From positions 124,001 to 188,000 of the forward strand of contig JAHJJX010000008.1 of NCBI GenBank assembly GCA_018822665.1: DNA of 64,000 bases, written 5' to 3'. Within the stretch, counting starts at the first letter, position 1; each line of letters starts with the position of its first letter. This document shows, piece by piece, positions 54,454-62,961 of this stretch. The position numbers and the translations under genes are program-made. Under the pieces are notes generated by a model. The model saw only the letters and a program-made list of their open reading frames with translations. It ran no database searches and was not told the origin of the DNA. The DNA is from a bacterium (GTDB lineage: Bacteria > Campylobacterota > Campylobacteria > Campylobacterales > Sulfurimonadaceae).

Positions 54454-55248
54454 CTATTCATCGTCTTTTGCAAATTTTTCATATAAAAAGCTGAGTATTG
54501 CTTCTCTGCATCGGATATATTCAGGATTGCTCTGAAGTTCAACTCTGTTTCTTGGACGAGGCAAATTCACCTCTAAAATCTCACCGATGGTAGCTTCGGG
54601 TCCGTTTGTCATCATGATAACCCTGTCGCTTAAAAGTACCGCTTCGTCTATGTCGTGCGTAATGATAATGACGGTATTTTTAACATTTTGCTGAATCCGC
54701 ATCAGATGCTCTTGCAGGTTTGCACGGGTAAGAGAATCCAAGGCTCCAAAAGGCTCATCCATAAGCAAAACTTTCGGCTGTATCGATAAAGCTCTTGCAA
54801 TCCCTACTCTTTGTTTCATCCCTCCGCTTATCTCTCCGGGAAGTTTATCTTTTGCATGTTCAAGATTTACCATCGAGATAAATTTCTCTACCCTGTCTCG
54901 AAGTTCGGGAGCACTCAACTGAGGCATCACTTTTTTCACAGCCATCTCTATGTTCTGGTACACGCTCAGCCACGGAAGCAAGGAGTGGTTTTGAAATACA
55001 ACCGCACGCTCAGGTCCAGGACCTTCCACATGTTTGTTCTCAAGAAGAATTGCCCCCTTCGTTTGTGCATCAAGACCCGAAATCATGTTTAAAAGGGTAC
55101 TTTTACCGCAACCGCTGTGCCCGATAATAGCGATAATTTCATCTTTTTTTATTTCCAGATTTACATCCGTAACTGCTATATAATCCTCTTTGCCGGGAAT
55201 TGGAAATCTTTTTTCAATTCCCTCGAGGCTTAAAAATTTTTCACTCAT
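54454..55248 (-). CDS. nrtD: Nitrate ABC transporter ATP-binding protein
   Basis: A 264-residue ABC ATPase of the nitrate/sulfonate/taurine group: Walker A GHSGCGKST, signature ISGGMKQRVGIARAL, Walker B VLLMDEPFGALDSLT, and the His switch in ITHDIDEAV. With NrtA and NrtB it forms a high-affinity importer for nitrate or nitrite. There is a single ATPase gene, so it likely works as a homodimer rather than the cyanobacterial NrtC/NrtD pair. Its start overlaps the nrtB stop by one base. Confidence 0.9.
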   Translation of the reverse strand: MSEKFLSLEGIEKRFPIPGKEDYIAVTDVNLEIKKDEIIAIIGHSGCGKSTLLNMISGLDAQTKGAILLENKHVEGPGPERAVVFQNHSLLPWLSVYQNIEMAVKKVMPQLSAPELRDRVEKFISMVNLEHAKDKLPGEISGGMKQRVGIARALSIQPKVLLMDEPFGALDSLTRANLQEHLMRIQQNVKNTVIIITHDIDEAVLLSDRVIMMTNGPEATIGEILEVNLPRPRNRVELQSNPEYIRCREAILSFLYEKFAKDDE

Positions 55249-56063
55249 TACGCTCTGCCTTTTTTTGTATAATCAAAATAATCCGCTATTTTACCCATAA
55301 CGATATCTAAAATAAATCCAATCAAACCAACCACAATAATCCCTATGATAATGTTATGATAATTCAGATTGTTATATTCATCCCAAATCCAATACCCTAT
55401 GCCGATACCGCCCGTCAGCATCTCCGCAGCAACGATAACCAGCCAAGCAATCCCTAAAGAGAGACGCATTCCCGTAAAGATAAACGGAACAGATACGGGT
55501 AAAATTATCTGCACAATTTTCTCCAAGGGAGAAAATCTTAAAACTTTTGCAACATTCATATAATCTTGACTCACACTTTTTACACCCAAAGCCGTGTTGA
55601 TAATAATGGGCCAGATTGAAGTGATAAAGATGGTTGAAATCGCCGTCATGTTGATATCTTGAAAGATGAACAAGAGCAAGGGCAGCCAAGCGAGCGGTGA
55701 AACCGGCTTAAATATCTGAATAAAAGGGTTCAAAGCATACTGCGCACTTTTACTCATCCCTACAAACAACCCGATAGGAATACCGACAAGTATCGCTAAA
55801 ACAAACCCTGCAAACACTCTCTCAAGCGAAGCAACGATTTGCCAGAAGATACCTTTGTCGTCTTGGTTATTCACATAAAATGGGTCCGATAAAACACCGA
55901 CCATCTCATCTCCGGCTTCATTTATTCCGCCAAATGCCGCCACATAGGTGTCGCTTGGAGTTGGAAAGTCTGCAACCACATGCGCAATGCCCGACCAAAC
56001 CTGCAAAATAAACAGAAAAACCAACAAGGGCAATACTGTTTTTTTAATCATTTCTGAATTCAT
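55248..56063 (-). CDS. nrtB: Nitrate ABC transporter permease
   Basis: A 271-residue inner membrane protein with about six helices and the permease EAA-like loop (VAKVLRFSPLEKIVQIILPVSVPFIFTGMRLSLGIAW). Family features of NrtB/SsuC are clear: PTPSDTYVA near the N-terminus and AEMLTGGIGIGYWIWDEYNN. It is separated from nrtA by a 170-base gap containing two inverted repeats, while it is fused by overlap to the ATPase gene. Confidence 0.9.
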   Translation of the reverse strand: MNSEMIKKTVLPLLVFLFILQVWSGIAHVVADFPTPSDTYVAAFGGINEAGDEMVGVLSDPFYVNNQDDKGIFWQIVASLERVFAGFVLAILVGIPIGLFVGMSKSAQYALNPFIQIFKPVSPLAWLPLLLFIFQDINMTAISTIFITSIWPIIINTALGVKSVSQDYMNVAKVLRFSPLEKIVQIILPVSVPFIFTGMRLSLGIAWLVIVAAEMLTGGIGIGYWIWDEYNNLNYHNIIIGIIVVGLIGFILDIVMGKIADYFDYTKKGRA

Positions 56064-56084
56064 TTTTTTCCTTTATTTGAATTA

Positions 56085-56186
56085 AATTTAGATTTGTAAG
56101 CACCTAGAGGGTGGCTAATAAATGGAGAAACTTATCAAAACGATAGGGGTAATGTTTTTGTCTCTAGGCACTTACAAATCTAAATT
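56085..56186. repeat. Imperfect 102-base inverted repeat between nrtA and nrtB
   Basis: AATTTAGATTTGTAAG (56085-56100) is the exact reverse complement of 56171-56186; inside it CCTAGAG (56103-56109) pairs with 56162-56168 after a two-base mismatch. The 52-base centre is not repeated elsewhere in the window as far as I can see. Could be a large RNA fold controlling nrtB expression or a relic of a small mobile element. Confidence 0.75.
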
Positions 56187-56190
56187 ATCC

Positions 56191-56201
56191 GGCATGTGGA
56201 A
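56191..56201 (+). repeat. Exact copy of dispersed word GGCATGTGGAA, left arm of a hairpin
   Basis: Preceded by C. Pairs perfectly with 56209-56219. Confidence 0.95.
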
Positions 56202-56208
56202 GTTTTCT

Positions 56209-56219
56209 TTCCACATGCC
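56209..56219 (-). repeat. Exact copy of dispersed word GGCATGTGGAA, right arm of a hairpin
   Basis: Minus orientation, preceded by T. Pairs perfectly with 56191-56201. Confidence 0.95.
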
Positions 56220-56233
56220 AAAGAGGGATGCAA

Positions 56234-57631
56234 CTATTTTTTAGTTACAAACTTAGGGTCCGCACATCCTGCCGGTCCATAAGGACATACATAACTCGGC
56301 TGCTCAGTTTTTACTGTCCATGTATTTACTTTCATCAGCTCTTCTTTGCTTACTTTAGGGTTCGTAACTTTAAAGCTGTAGATGTAATCAACCGCTTTGT
56401 TAGGGTCATATACTTTAGCATCCATAAACATATTGTAGGTATCTACACCATCTTTTTTCCATGGGCTTGGAGGAAGGCTGTAACCAATCTCTTTTGCAAC
56501 TTCTTCAAATAAATCAGGACGGTAAACACTTTCTATAACAGCTTTCATATCCACTGCCTGCTCAAGTTGTCCCCATCTGTACATTTGAGTGATAAACCAC
56601 ATACCGTGAGAGTAAAAAGGGTACGCCGCATAGTAGTTTGCAAACACGTTAAACTGTGGATTTGCTTCTGATTTTTGACCTTTGAGGTACTGAAATGTTC
56701 CTGTCATAGATTTTTCCAAAATATCCACAGGGGCATTCACATAGTTCTTTTGGCTTAAAATATTCGCCGCTTCTTTTCTGTTTTCCCAAGATGTATCCAG
56801 CCACATTTGCGCCTCGATAACAGCTTTCATGACCGCTTTTGTCGTTTTTGGATTTTTAGTGATAAAATCCGCTCTTGTTTGTAAAACTTTTTCGGGATTG
56901 TTGTTCCAGATATCATAGTTTGTTACAAGCGTTGAACCTTTTTTCATTAAAACGATTCTCTCATTCCAAGGTTCTCCGACACAGTAACCCTCTATGTTTC
57001 CTGCGATAAGGTTGGATGGCATCGTCGGCGGCGGAAACGGTTTGATAGTCGCATCTGCATCCGGCTCTATTCCTGAAGTCGCCATCCAGTAGCGAAGTTC
57101 ATAATTATGCGTAGAAACCGGGTGAACCATACCAAAACTAAGCGGTTGATAGTTGGAACCCTCCGCCTTATGTTTTGCGTCTATATATTTTTTAAGTGAC
57201 TCAGAACCAAGCGGACGGGTTTTTTCATCCATCCCGTATTGTTTCATTTTTTCAATGATGTTGTTACCGAATGTAATTCCGTTACCGTTAAAATCAAGAC
57301 TCAAAACGGCTTGAAGATTCGCATTCCCGTTAATACCCAAAGTAGCGGCAATAGGCATACCCGCAAGCGCATGTGAAAAATCGTATTCTCCGCTTATCAC
57401 CTTTTGCTGAATTCCGGGCCAACCGCCGCCCTCTTTGACAACATGCACATCAAGGCCGTATTTTTCAAAAAACCCTTTCTCTTTGGCAATAACAATCGGA
57501 GCACAGTCAGTGAGTGCAATAAAGCCTATGGTTAATTTTTGCTTCTCTACCTCTGCTAATAATGACGATGCGCCAACGCTAAGAACTAATCCAACAGTAA
57601 CGATACTTTTAATGAAGTTGGTACTTTTCAC
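56234..57631 (-). CDS. nrtA: Nitrate ABC transporter substrate-binding protein
   Basis: A 465-residue periplasmic binding protein. Signal peptide (cleavage near SLLAEVEK), then the NrtA/CmpA pattern: [48 protein letters not shown] and [18 protein letters not shown]. It binds nitrate or nitrite for the NrtBD transporter. Starts at GTG after AAAGGATAAAAA. Divergent from the second nitrate reductase gene; the shared gap contains a promoter element also found before narK. Confidence 0.92.
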   Translation of the reverse strand: MKSTNFIKSIVTVGLVLSVGASSLLAEVEKQKLTIGFIALTDCAPIVIAKEKGFFEKYGLDVHVVKEGGGWPGIQQKVISGEYDFSHALAGMPIAATLGINGNANLQAVLSLDFNGNGITFGNNIIEKMKQYGMDEKTRPLGSESLKKYIDAKHKAEGSNYQPLSFGMVHPVSTHNYELRYWMATSGIEPDADATIKPFPPPTMPSNLIAGNIEGYCVGEPWNERIVLMKKGSTLVTNYDIWNNNPEKVLQTRADFITKNPKTTKAVMKAVIEAQMWLDTSWENRKEAANILSQKNYVNAPVDILEKSMTGTFQYLKGQKSEANPQFNVFANYYAAYPFYSHGMWFITQMYRWGQLEQAVDMKAVIESVYRPDLFEEVAKEIGYSLPPSPWKKDGVDTYNMFMDAKVYDPNKAVDYIYSFKVTNPKVSKEELMKVNTWTVKTEQPSYVCPYGPAGCADPKFVTKK

Positions 57632-57677
57632 TTTTTATCCTTTTACTTAATTTTTTTTGAAACTTTCGCTTTCTGAT

Positions 57678-57697
57678 AAAATTGTATCACTATATAT
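57678..57697 (-). promoter_or_regulatory. Probable nrtA promoter element shared with narK
   Basis: AAAATTGTATCACTATATAT, 18 of 20 identical to 44882-44901 and at the same 47-base distance from the minus-strand start codon. Minus-strand reading gives TATAGTGATACAAT as the -10 region. Confidence 0.65.
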
Positions 57698-57718
57698 CAC
57701 GTTATATAGACAGTATAT

Positions 57719-57735
57719 TGATTAAAATTTAATCA
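57719..57735. promoter_or_regulatory. 17-base palindrome in the nrtA/nasA2 divergent promoter region
   Basis: TGATTAAAATTTAATCA is a perfect eight-base inverted repeat around a central A, upstream of the probable nrtA promoter and about 80 bases before the nitrate reductase gene. Its spacing does not fit FNR (TTGAT-N4-ATCAA). A partial look-alike (TGATTAGCAAAATTTTATCA) lies at 44874-44893. Confidence 0.45.
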
Positions 57736-57817
57736 TATATCTTAAGATTTTCTTGTTGGAGCGTCCTATAATATCTCTAATATATAAAATGTTATTCTAC
57801 TTTTTAGAAGGAAAAAA

Positions 57818-59824
57818 ATGATTAAATCTGTTTGCGGATACTGTGGTGTCGGATGTGGTTTAGAATTTGAGAATAAAAAACTGGTTGGGGACATCGCATA
57901 TCCGTCCAACCATGGATTGGTTTGCGCAAAAGGCGTGAGTGAACTCCATACTATAGATACCGCAACAAGACTCTTAAGACCTAAAATGAGAAGCACCTCC
58001 ACAAATGAATTTGTTCGTATCGACTGGGAGTTGGCCATCAACACGCTTGCGAGCAAAATTCAATCCACACAGCCTCAGAGAATTGGCATTTACCTCTCGG
58101 GTCAGTTACTGACGGAAGATTATTACGTGGCAAACAAACTGGCAAAAGGTTTTATAGGCACAAACAATGTTGACACCAACTCCCGCACCTGTATGGCAAG
58201 CGCCGTGTATGCCTACAAAAAGATTTTCGGGGTGGATTATGTACCCGTGAGAATGGATGACTTGGATTATTGCGATTTGCTCATCCTCGCCGGTGCCAAC
58301 ACCGCAGAAGCACATGTAGTTTTTAACAACAAAATAAAAAAAGCTATCAAAAGAGGTTTAAAAACTATCGTTATCGACCCTCGCAAAACAGAAACTGCCC
58401 TTCAGGCAGATTTGCACTTGCCCTTAAGAGTTGGAAGCGATATTGATTTTTTCAACCTTGTTGCAGCCCGAATGATAGAAGATGAAAAAATTGACAAATC
58501 CTTTATAGAGAATCATGTGCAAGGGTATGCGTCCTATTTAAAAAGTATGAAAAAAATCGCCAAACTCAAAATGCTCAAAAGATGCGGGCTTACAAAAGAT
58601 GAGTTTGAAAAATTTATGCAGTTATTTTATGAAAATGAAAACATCATCTCGGCTTGGACGATGGGACTCAATCAAAGCGCACAGGGTGTCGATAAAAATA
58701 TCTCACTCATCAACCTGCATCTTTTAAGCGGAAAAATAAACAAAAAAGGAAACGGCCCCTTTTCACTTACAGGACAGCCCAATGCCATGGGCGGTCGCGA
58801 AGTCGGAGGATTGTCCACCTCTTTGGCGGTGCATCTGGACTTTGATGAAGAATCCATCAAAAAAGTGAGCGACTTTTGGCAAACAGATAAAATACACGAT
58901 ACAGCGGGGCTCACGGCTTTTGAGATGATAGAAGCTGCCCAGCTGGGAAATTTGGATGTGCTTATCATCTGCCACACCGACCCCGTGTATCATCTTCCAA
59001 ACAGAAAGAGAGTCGAAGAGGCGATGAAAAAAATCCCCTTTATTGTTGAGATAAACGCCTATGACAACTCTGAGACAAAACCCTTTGCCCATCTCCGACT
59101 TCCCGCAGCTCCATGGGGAGAAAAAGAGGGAACCCAAACAAACATGGACAGAACCATCACCAGACAAGAGAGGCTCACGCGCCGCTCTATTGATTGCAAA
59201 CCTGACTGGGAAATTTTTGCTCTTCTTGGTCGCCGCTTGGGGTTTGTCAAGGAGTTTGGCTACACAAACACCGAAGAGATTTTTAACGAATACTGCCAAA
59301 TGACAAAACTTAGCAAGGACGGACATCTCAACATCTATGCACTTCTCAACAAAGATTTGAGAAATGACTCTTTTGTTTGGGGGGAAAATTTGTTTCAAGA
59401 CCATATCTACCACACCCAAACGACAAAGGCAAATCTTTTTTTTGTCGAGAATAAAAGACTCTCCGAAAAAACTTCTCTGCAATACCCCTTCACCCTCATT
59501 ACGGGGCGCATTCGCGATCAGTGGCACAGCGGTACAAAAACCGCTTTTGTGGATAAACTGTTAAAACACAAACCCTCAAGTTTTGTCGAGATACACACGG
59601 AAGATGCCCTGAAGCTTCACATCAAAGACGGGCAGAGCATCAAAGTAAGCACACAAAGAGGCTCCCTCTACCTTCATGCCAAAGTGACGGACAATATACG
59701 GGAAAAAACTCTTTTTGTACCTATTACGGAGCGTAGAATCAACTACCTCACCAATGATTTACTCGATGAAGTCTCCAAGCAACCCGATTATAATCACAAT
59801 GCCGCAAAAATAGAATTAAGCTAA
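57818..59824 (+). CDS. NasA-type nitrate reductase catalytic subunit, second copy
   Basis: A 668-residue cytoplasmic bis-MGD enzyme of the NasA/NarB group. Fe-S site CGYCGVGCGL at the very N-terminus with CAKG; molybdenum Cys in SRTCMASAVYAYKK; tail motif TGRIRDQWHSGTKT. It is shorter than the 46577 copy and clearly diverged from it, so this is not a recent duplication. No dedicated electron-transfer gene is adjacent; ferredoxin may serve as donor, as for cyanobacterial NarB. AGAAGGAAAAAA precedes the ATG. It is divergent from the nrt operon. Confidence 0.9.
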   Translation: MIKSVCGYCGVGCGLEFENKKLVGDIAYPSNHGLVCAKGVSELHTIDTATRLLRPKMRSTSTNEFVRIDWELAINTLASKIQSTQPQRIGIYLSGQLLTEDYYVANKLAKGFIGTNNVDTNSRTCMASAVYAYKKIFGVDYVPVRMDDLDYCDLLILAGANTAEAHVVFNNKIKKAIKRGLKTIVIDPRKTETALQADLHLPLRVGSDIDFFNLVAARMIEDEKIDKSFIENHVQGYASYLKSMKKIAKLKMLKRCGLTKDEFEKFMQLFYENENIISAWTMGLNQSAQGVDKNISLINLHLLSGKINKKGNGPFSLTGQPNAMGGREVGGLSTSLAVHLDFDEESIKKVSDFWQTDKIHDTAGLTAFEMIEAAQLGNLDVLIICHTDPVYHLPNRKRVEEAMKKIPFIVEINAYDNSETKPFAHLRLPAAPWGEKEGTQTNMDRTITRQERLTRRSIDCKPDWEIFALLGRRLGFVKEFGYTNTEEIFNEYCQMTKLSKDGHLNIYALLNKDLRNDSFVWGENLFQDHIYHTQTTKANLFFVENKRLSEKTSLQYPFTLITGRIRDQWHSGTKTAFVDKLLKHKPSSFVEIHTEDALKLHIKDGQSIKVSTQRGSLYLHAKVTDNIREKTLFVPITERRINYLTNDLLDEVSKQPDYNHNAAKIELS

Positions 59825-59881
59825 TCAATCTTGCTTAAAATTATTTCGCTACAATTGCAAAAAAATAATTAAAAGAGTCCT

Positions 59882-60229
59882 ATGAAACTTCCAAAAGGTT
59901 TTGGTAAAAACTATTTTACTCTAAGCGCCATTACTGCTACCGTGAATCAGGTAAGCATCCATGGCGTCTCTTCGAGAGTGCAAAGTTTCCACATGCTGAA
60001 ATTTTCTGCCGATGAGCTCGAAGCCTTGGAAGAAGAGGAAGAGTTGGCCGCGCTTTGCCCGCTGGAACTCTCTGTAAAACCATGCCATTGCAATTGTTAT
60101 TATTTAAAAAAAACCAAAAAGACACTCAAACAAAACCATTCCCAAAACAAATACTTCAACTACTTTAAAACACTCAACAACTCTGTATCTCCACCCTTAT
60201 TTATGCATTATCCAAACAAGAGTTTATAA
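59882..60229 (+). CDS. Protein of unknown function with acidic helix and Cys/His cluster
   Basis: A 115-residue protein without signal peptide. A Glu-rich helix (about 42-60: SADELEALEEEEELAALCP) is followed by a Cys/His cluster (CPLEL...KPCHCNCYY) and a basic C-terminus. Four Cys and a His within about 15 residues could bind a metal. I do not recognise a family. It lies 58 bases after the second nitrate reductase gene and 21 bases before a TonB receptor gene, so it may be part of either unit. A one-mismatch copy of the dispersed word (59987-59997) is read as FHML. Confidence 0.5.
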   Translation: MKLPKGFGKNYFTLSAITATVNQVSIHGVSSRVQSFHMLKFSADELEALEEEEELAALCPLELSVKPCHCNCYYLKKTKKTLKQNHSQNKYFNYFKTLNNSVSPPLFMHYPNKSL

Positions 60230-60250
60230 AAAAAATAAGGAAATCAATTT

Positions 60251-62194
60251 ATGAAAAATGCAAAAAAATTATCACTTCTTCTCTGGCTTTTTAGTTCGCT
60301 TTATGCCCAAGACACACTTACGCTCACACCTCTGAGCGTCACCTCAACCGCCATCAAAACGGATGAGTTAAAATCAACCGATGCAGTAGAAATTTACACA
60401 CAAGACGACATCGAAAAAGCGCATGTTCAAAATGTGTATGAGTTCTTAAATTCTCAAACATCCGTCATCACCTTGCCAAGTTATGGAAATCCGTTTACGC
60501 AGCTTATCGATATTCACGGATTCGGAACAAGTAACGGAAATCAAAATATCGTTATTAGCATCAACGGAAGAAGATTAAACAACATAGACAATGTTCCGCA
60601 ACTTCTTGCGTCCATTTCACCTAGCTCAATCAGCACCATAGAGATTATAAAATCCAGCGGTATCGTAACCGGAGGAGACGGAGCAAACGGCGGGGTTATC
60701 AACATTATTACCAAAAAAAATAACAACAAAGAGCTTGCCCTGTACGGCGGCAGCTATGGAGCTGTTGGGGGCTCTTTTTATTTAGGGCACAGCGATGAAA
60801 ATCTTTCTGTTTGTGCAAGCGGTGAAGCACAAAAAAATGGAGGAATCCGCACCATAGACACACAAGGAAATAAAGACAAAAACAGATTGTCAACCGGAAC
60901 ATTCAACGCGGCCTACACTCCGATTCGAGAGTTGGAATTAAGACTAGGAGCTTCATTTGCCAGAGCCGATGTTATTTACGGAGGGACGATGACGCTGGAT
61001 GCGTATAATGAAAATCCGACGCAATTGGCAGGGTTTGCTTCCCATCAACTGCTTGATACGGATACGCTCAATGTCGGAGCAAGCTATTATCTCAGTGATG
61101 CATTCAGCTTCAACGTAGATGCAAATCATGAAAAGAAAAAATCTGATTATGTTCCTTCATGGGGACCTTCCTATTATGATTACAACACATTTAAGACATC
61201 TCTTGATTACATCAGTGAGTCCGTTGCTTTTAGTCTAGGGTTGGATGGTTTTTACGGAGAAAGAACGGCTTCGGCAAACAGCACTTCCAAAAACAATAAA
61301 GCCGGTTTTATTATGAGTGAATTTTATCTCGATAACTCCACACTCAAAGCAGGATATCGTTTTGAAGACGTAGCCTACCGCTACACGGATGCCACCAAAG
61401 ATTTAAACAAAAACGAAACGCTCCACGGTGCAGAACTCGGGTACAACTATACTTTGAATAAACAAAATTCTTTTTTTGCAAACTATGCGCATTCCTATCA
61501 GGCACCGAGCATCGATAACTTTTTTGCTACCGATTATTCAAACTGGCCTATCGTCAGTTCAAGTTTTAACGGTTTTATAGAGCCTATGCAGGCGAAGAGT
61601 TTCACTCTGGGCTATAACAGAATCACCCAAACAAACAAGTTTAAAATCTCCGCATATTATATTGATTTGAAAAATGAAATCTATCTTCATAAGCCAGATT
61701 TTAAAAACACAAACATAGACAAATCGCACAAATACGGAATAGACATCTATGATAAATTTCTCATAAACGAGGCATGGGATATAACCTTCAATTACAATTA
61801 TGTGCAGGCTATCATTGATGAAGAAAAAATAGACAGAGGCGATTTCTCGGGAAATACGGACGATTATTCAGGCAATACGCTTCCGGGAGTTTCAGACCAC
61901 AACATCAAAGCAACGCTTCGTTATCTGCCAACTCCACATGCCACGATTGCGCTCACTCAAATTTATAGAAGCCAAGCATACGCCGCAGATGATTTTAACA
62001 ATAACTTTACCCAAAAACAGGATGCTTACAGGAGTACGGACATCTCCGCAGCGTATGCGAAAAACAATTATGAACTTTTCGCTAAAATAAACAATCTGTT
62101 CAATCAGAAAAATGGTTTATGGATACAAGACGATGCGATTTATCCCGTCAATTTTACAACCACTGCCATGGCAGGATTCAAACTCAAATATTAA
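60251..62194 (+). CDS. TonB-dependent outer membrane receptor
   Basis: A 647-residue receptor. Signal peptide ending LYAQDT, a TonB box-like LTPLSVTST, a plug domain (about 35-150: DAVEIYTQDDIEKAHVQNVYEFL, IVISINGRRLNNIDNVPQLLASI, EIIKSSGIVTGGDGANGGVINIITKK) and a 22-strand-type barrel ending in a C-terminal FKLKY. It imports a scarce ligand such as a siderophore, cobalamin or metal complex using the proton-motive force. Siderophore genes or a Fur box are not seen nearby, and the ligand is open; molybdenum or iron for the nitrate enzymes is only a guess. Confidence 0.9.
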   Translation: MKNAKKLSLLLWLFSSLYAQDTLTLTPLSVTSTAIKTDELKSTDAVEIYTQDDIEKAHVQNVYEFLNSQTSVITLPSYGNPFTQLIDIHGFGTSNGNQNIVISINGRRLNNIDNVPQLLASISPSSISTIEIIKSSGIVTGGDGANGGVINIITKKNNNKELALYGGSYGAVGGSFYLGHSDENLSVCASGEAQKNGGIRTIDTQGNKDKNRLSTGTFNAAYTPIRELELRLGASFARADVIYGGTMTLDAYNENPTQLAGFASHQLLDTDTLNVGASYYLSDAFSFNVDANHEKKKSDYVPSWGPSYYDYNTFKTSLDYISESVAFSLGLDGFYGERTASANSTSKNNKAGFIMSEFYLDNSTLKAGYRFEDVAYRYTDATKDLNKNETLHGAELGYNYTLNKQNSFFANYAHSYQAPSIDNFFATDYSNWPIVSSSFNGFIEPMQAKSFTLGYNRITQTNKFKISAYYIDLKNEIYLHKPDFKNTNIDKSHKYGIDIYDKFLINEAWDITFNYNYVQAIIDEEKIDRGDFSGNTDDYSGNTLPGVSDHNIKATLRYLPTPHATIALTQIYRSQAYAADDFNNNFTQKQDAYRSTDISAAYAKNNYELFAKINNLFNQKNGLWIQDDAIYPVNFTTTAMAGFKLKY

Positions 62195-62213
62195 AAACTC
62201 CAGCCAAACTTTC

Positions 62214-62235
62214 ATTCCCAAGTTTGCTTGGGAAT
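62214..62235 (+). terminator. Hairpin after the TonB receptor gene
   Basis: Perfect nine-base stem ATTCCCAAG/CTTGGGAAT with loop TTTG, about 20 bases after the stop. This TTCCCAAG...CTTGGGAA form resembles a dispersed hairpin I have seen in many bacterial genomes; only one copy is in this window. Confidence 0.65.
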
Positions 62236-62337
62236 ACATATCAACTCACACCATAAAGCTTTAAAAAGAGATGCATGACTAAGCCAAACTATATATGCTA
62301 AAATACAATATAAAATTTCTTATAAAGACAAATCATA

Positions 62338-62466
62338 ATGTTTGCACAAACTTTTAAAAATATAGATGACATTCTCCACAAAGATGCAGGATGCGGAGGT
62401 GAACTTGACTATGTAGAGCAGACCTCTTGGGTTTTGTTTTTAAAGTACCTTGACGACAGAGAGTGA
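62338..62466 (+). pseudogene. Remnant of a type I methyltransferase gene (hsdM)
   Basis: An ATG at 62338 opens a 42-codon frame ending in TGA. The product (MFAQTFKNIDDILHKDAGC... WVLFLKYLDDRE) is the typical N-terminus of HsdM, the N6-adenine methyltransferase subunit of type I systems, which should be about 500 residues. The rest, including NPPF and the SAM motif, is missing. Bro-N and Fic genes directly follow in its place, so the locus has been cut down by deletion. Confidence 0.75.
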
Positions 62467-62496
62467 AGAGATTCTCAAAACGATTAAAGGATTATT

Positions 62497-62943
62497 GTGA
62501 GTAACAAAAAATCAATACAACTGTTTGAAGAGCAAAGTGTAAGAACACATTGGGATGAGGATGAAGAGAAATGGCTTTTTTTTATTGTGGATGTGGTAGC
62601 AATTTTAACAGAGCAGATAGATTATCAAGGGGCTAGAAATTATTGGAAAGTACTGAAGCATAGGCTTTTAAATGAAGGTAATCAAACGGTTACAGATTGT
62701 AACCAGTTGAAAATGCCTGCACAAGATGGAAAAATGCGCCTTACCGATGTCGCCGACACAGAGCAGCTTTTAAGGCTGATTCAGTCTGTTCCCTCACCAA
62801 AAGCTGAACCTTTTAAAATGTGGCTGGCAAAAGTTGGAAGCCAAAGAATCGATGAGATAGAAAAAGAAACGGGTGAGTCCATTGTGAGTGCAGTTAATTC
62901 TAAAAAGCTTTTAGTGAAGAAAGATACCAAAAATGATAACTAG
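62497..62943 (+). CDS. Bro-N-like / phage antirepressor-like protein
   Basis: A 148-residue protein starting at GTG (AAAGGATTATT upstream). It resembles the Bro-N domain proteins that often lie inside type I restriction loci: IQLFEEQSVRTHWDEDEEKWLFFIVDVVAILTEQ, then ARNYWKVLKHRL and DVADTEQLLRLIQSVPSPKAEPFKMWLAKVG. The Bro-N fold binds DNA and is best known from phage antirepressors. Its role in restriction loci is not established. It is followed by the Fic gene after 18 bases. Confidence 0.75.
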   Translation: MSNKKSIQLFEEQSVRTHWDEDEEKWLFFIVDVVAILTEQIDYQGARNYWKVLKHRLLNEGNQTVTDCNQLKMPAQDGKMRLTDVADTEQLLRLIQSVPSPKAEPFKMWLAKVGSQRIDEIEKETGESIVSAVNSKKLLVKKDTKNDN

Positions 62944-62961
62944 ATTGCTACGAGGGCTATT

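Larger units (their letters stand above)
56191..56219. terminator. Hairpin made of two inverted copies of the dispersed word
   Basis: Eleven-base perfect stem, seven-base loop (GTTTTCT), fifteen bases after the nrtA stop codon. No strong T run follows on the minus strand, so it may be an attenuator or a 3'-end stabiliser that lowers nrtBD relative to nrtA rather than a full terminator. Confidence 0.7.

Noticed and set aside
57719-57735. FNR or NssR binding site in the nitrate promoter
   Set aside because: The half-site spacing (TTGAT to ATCA) is far longer than the FNR consensus, and the sequence is AT-rich enough to give such palindromes by chance; kept only as a weak palindrome.
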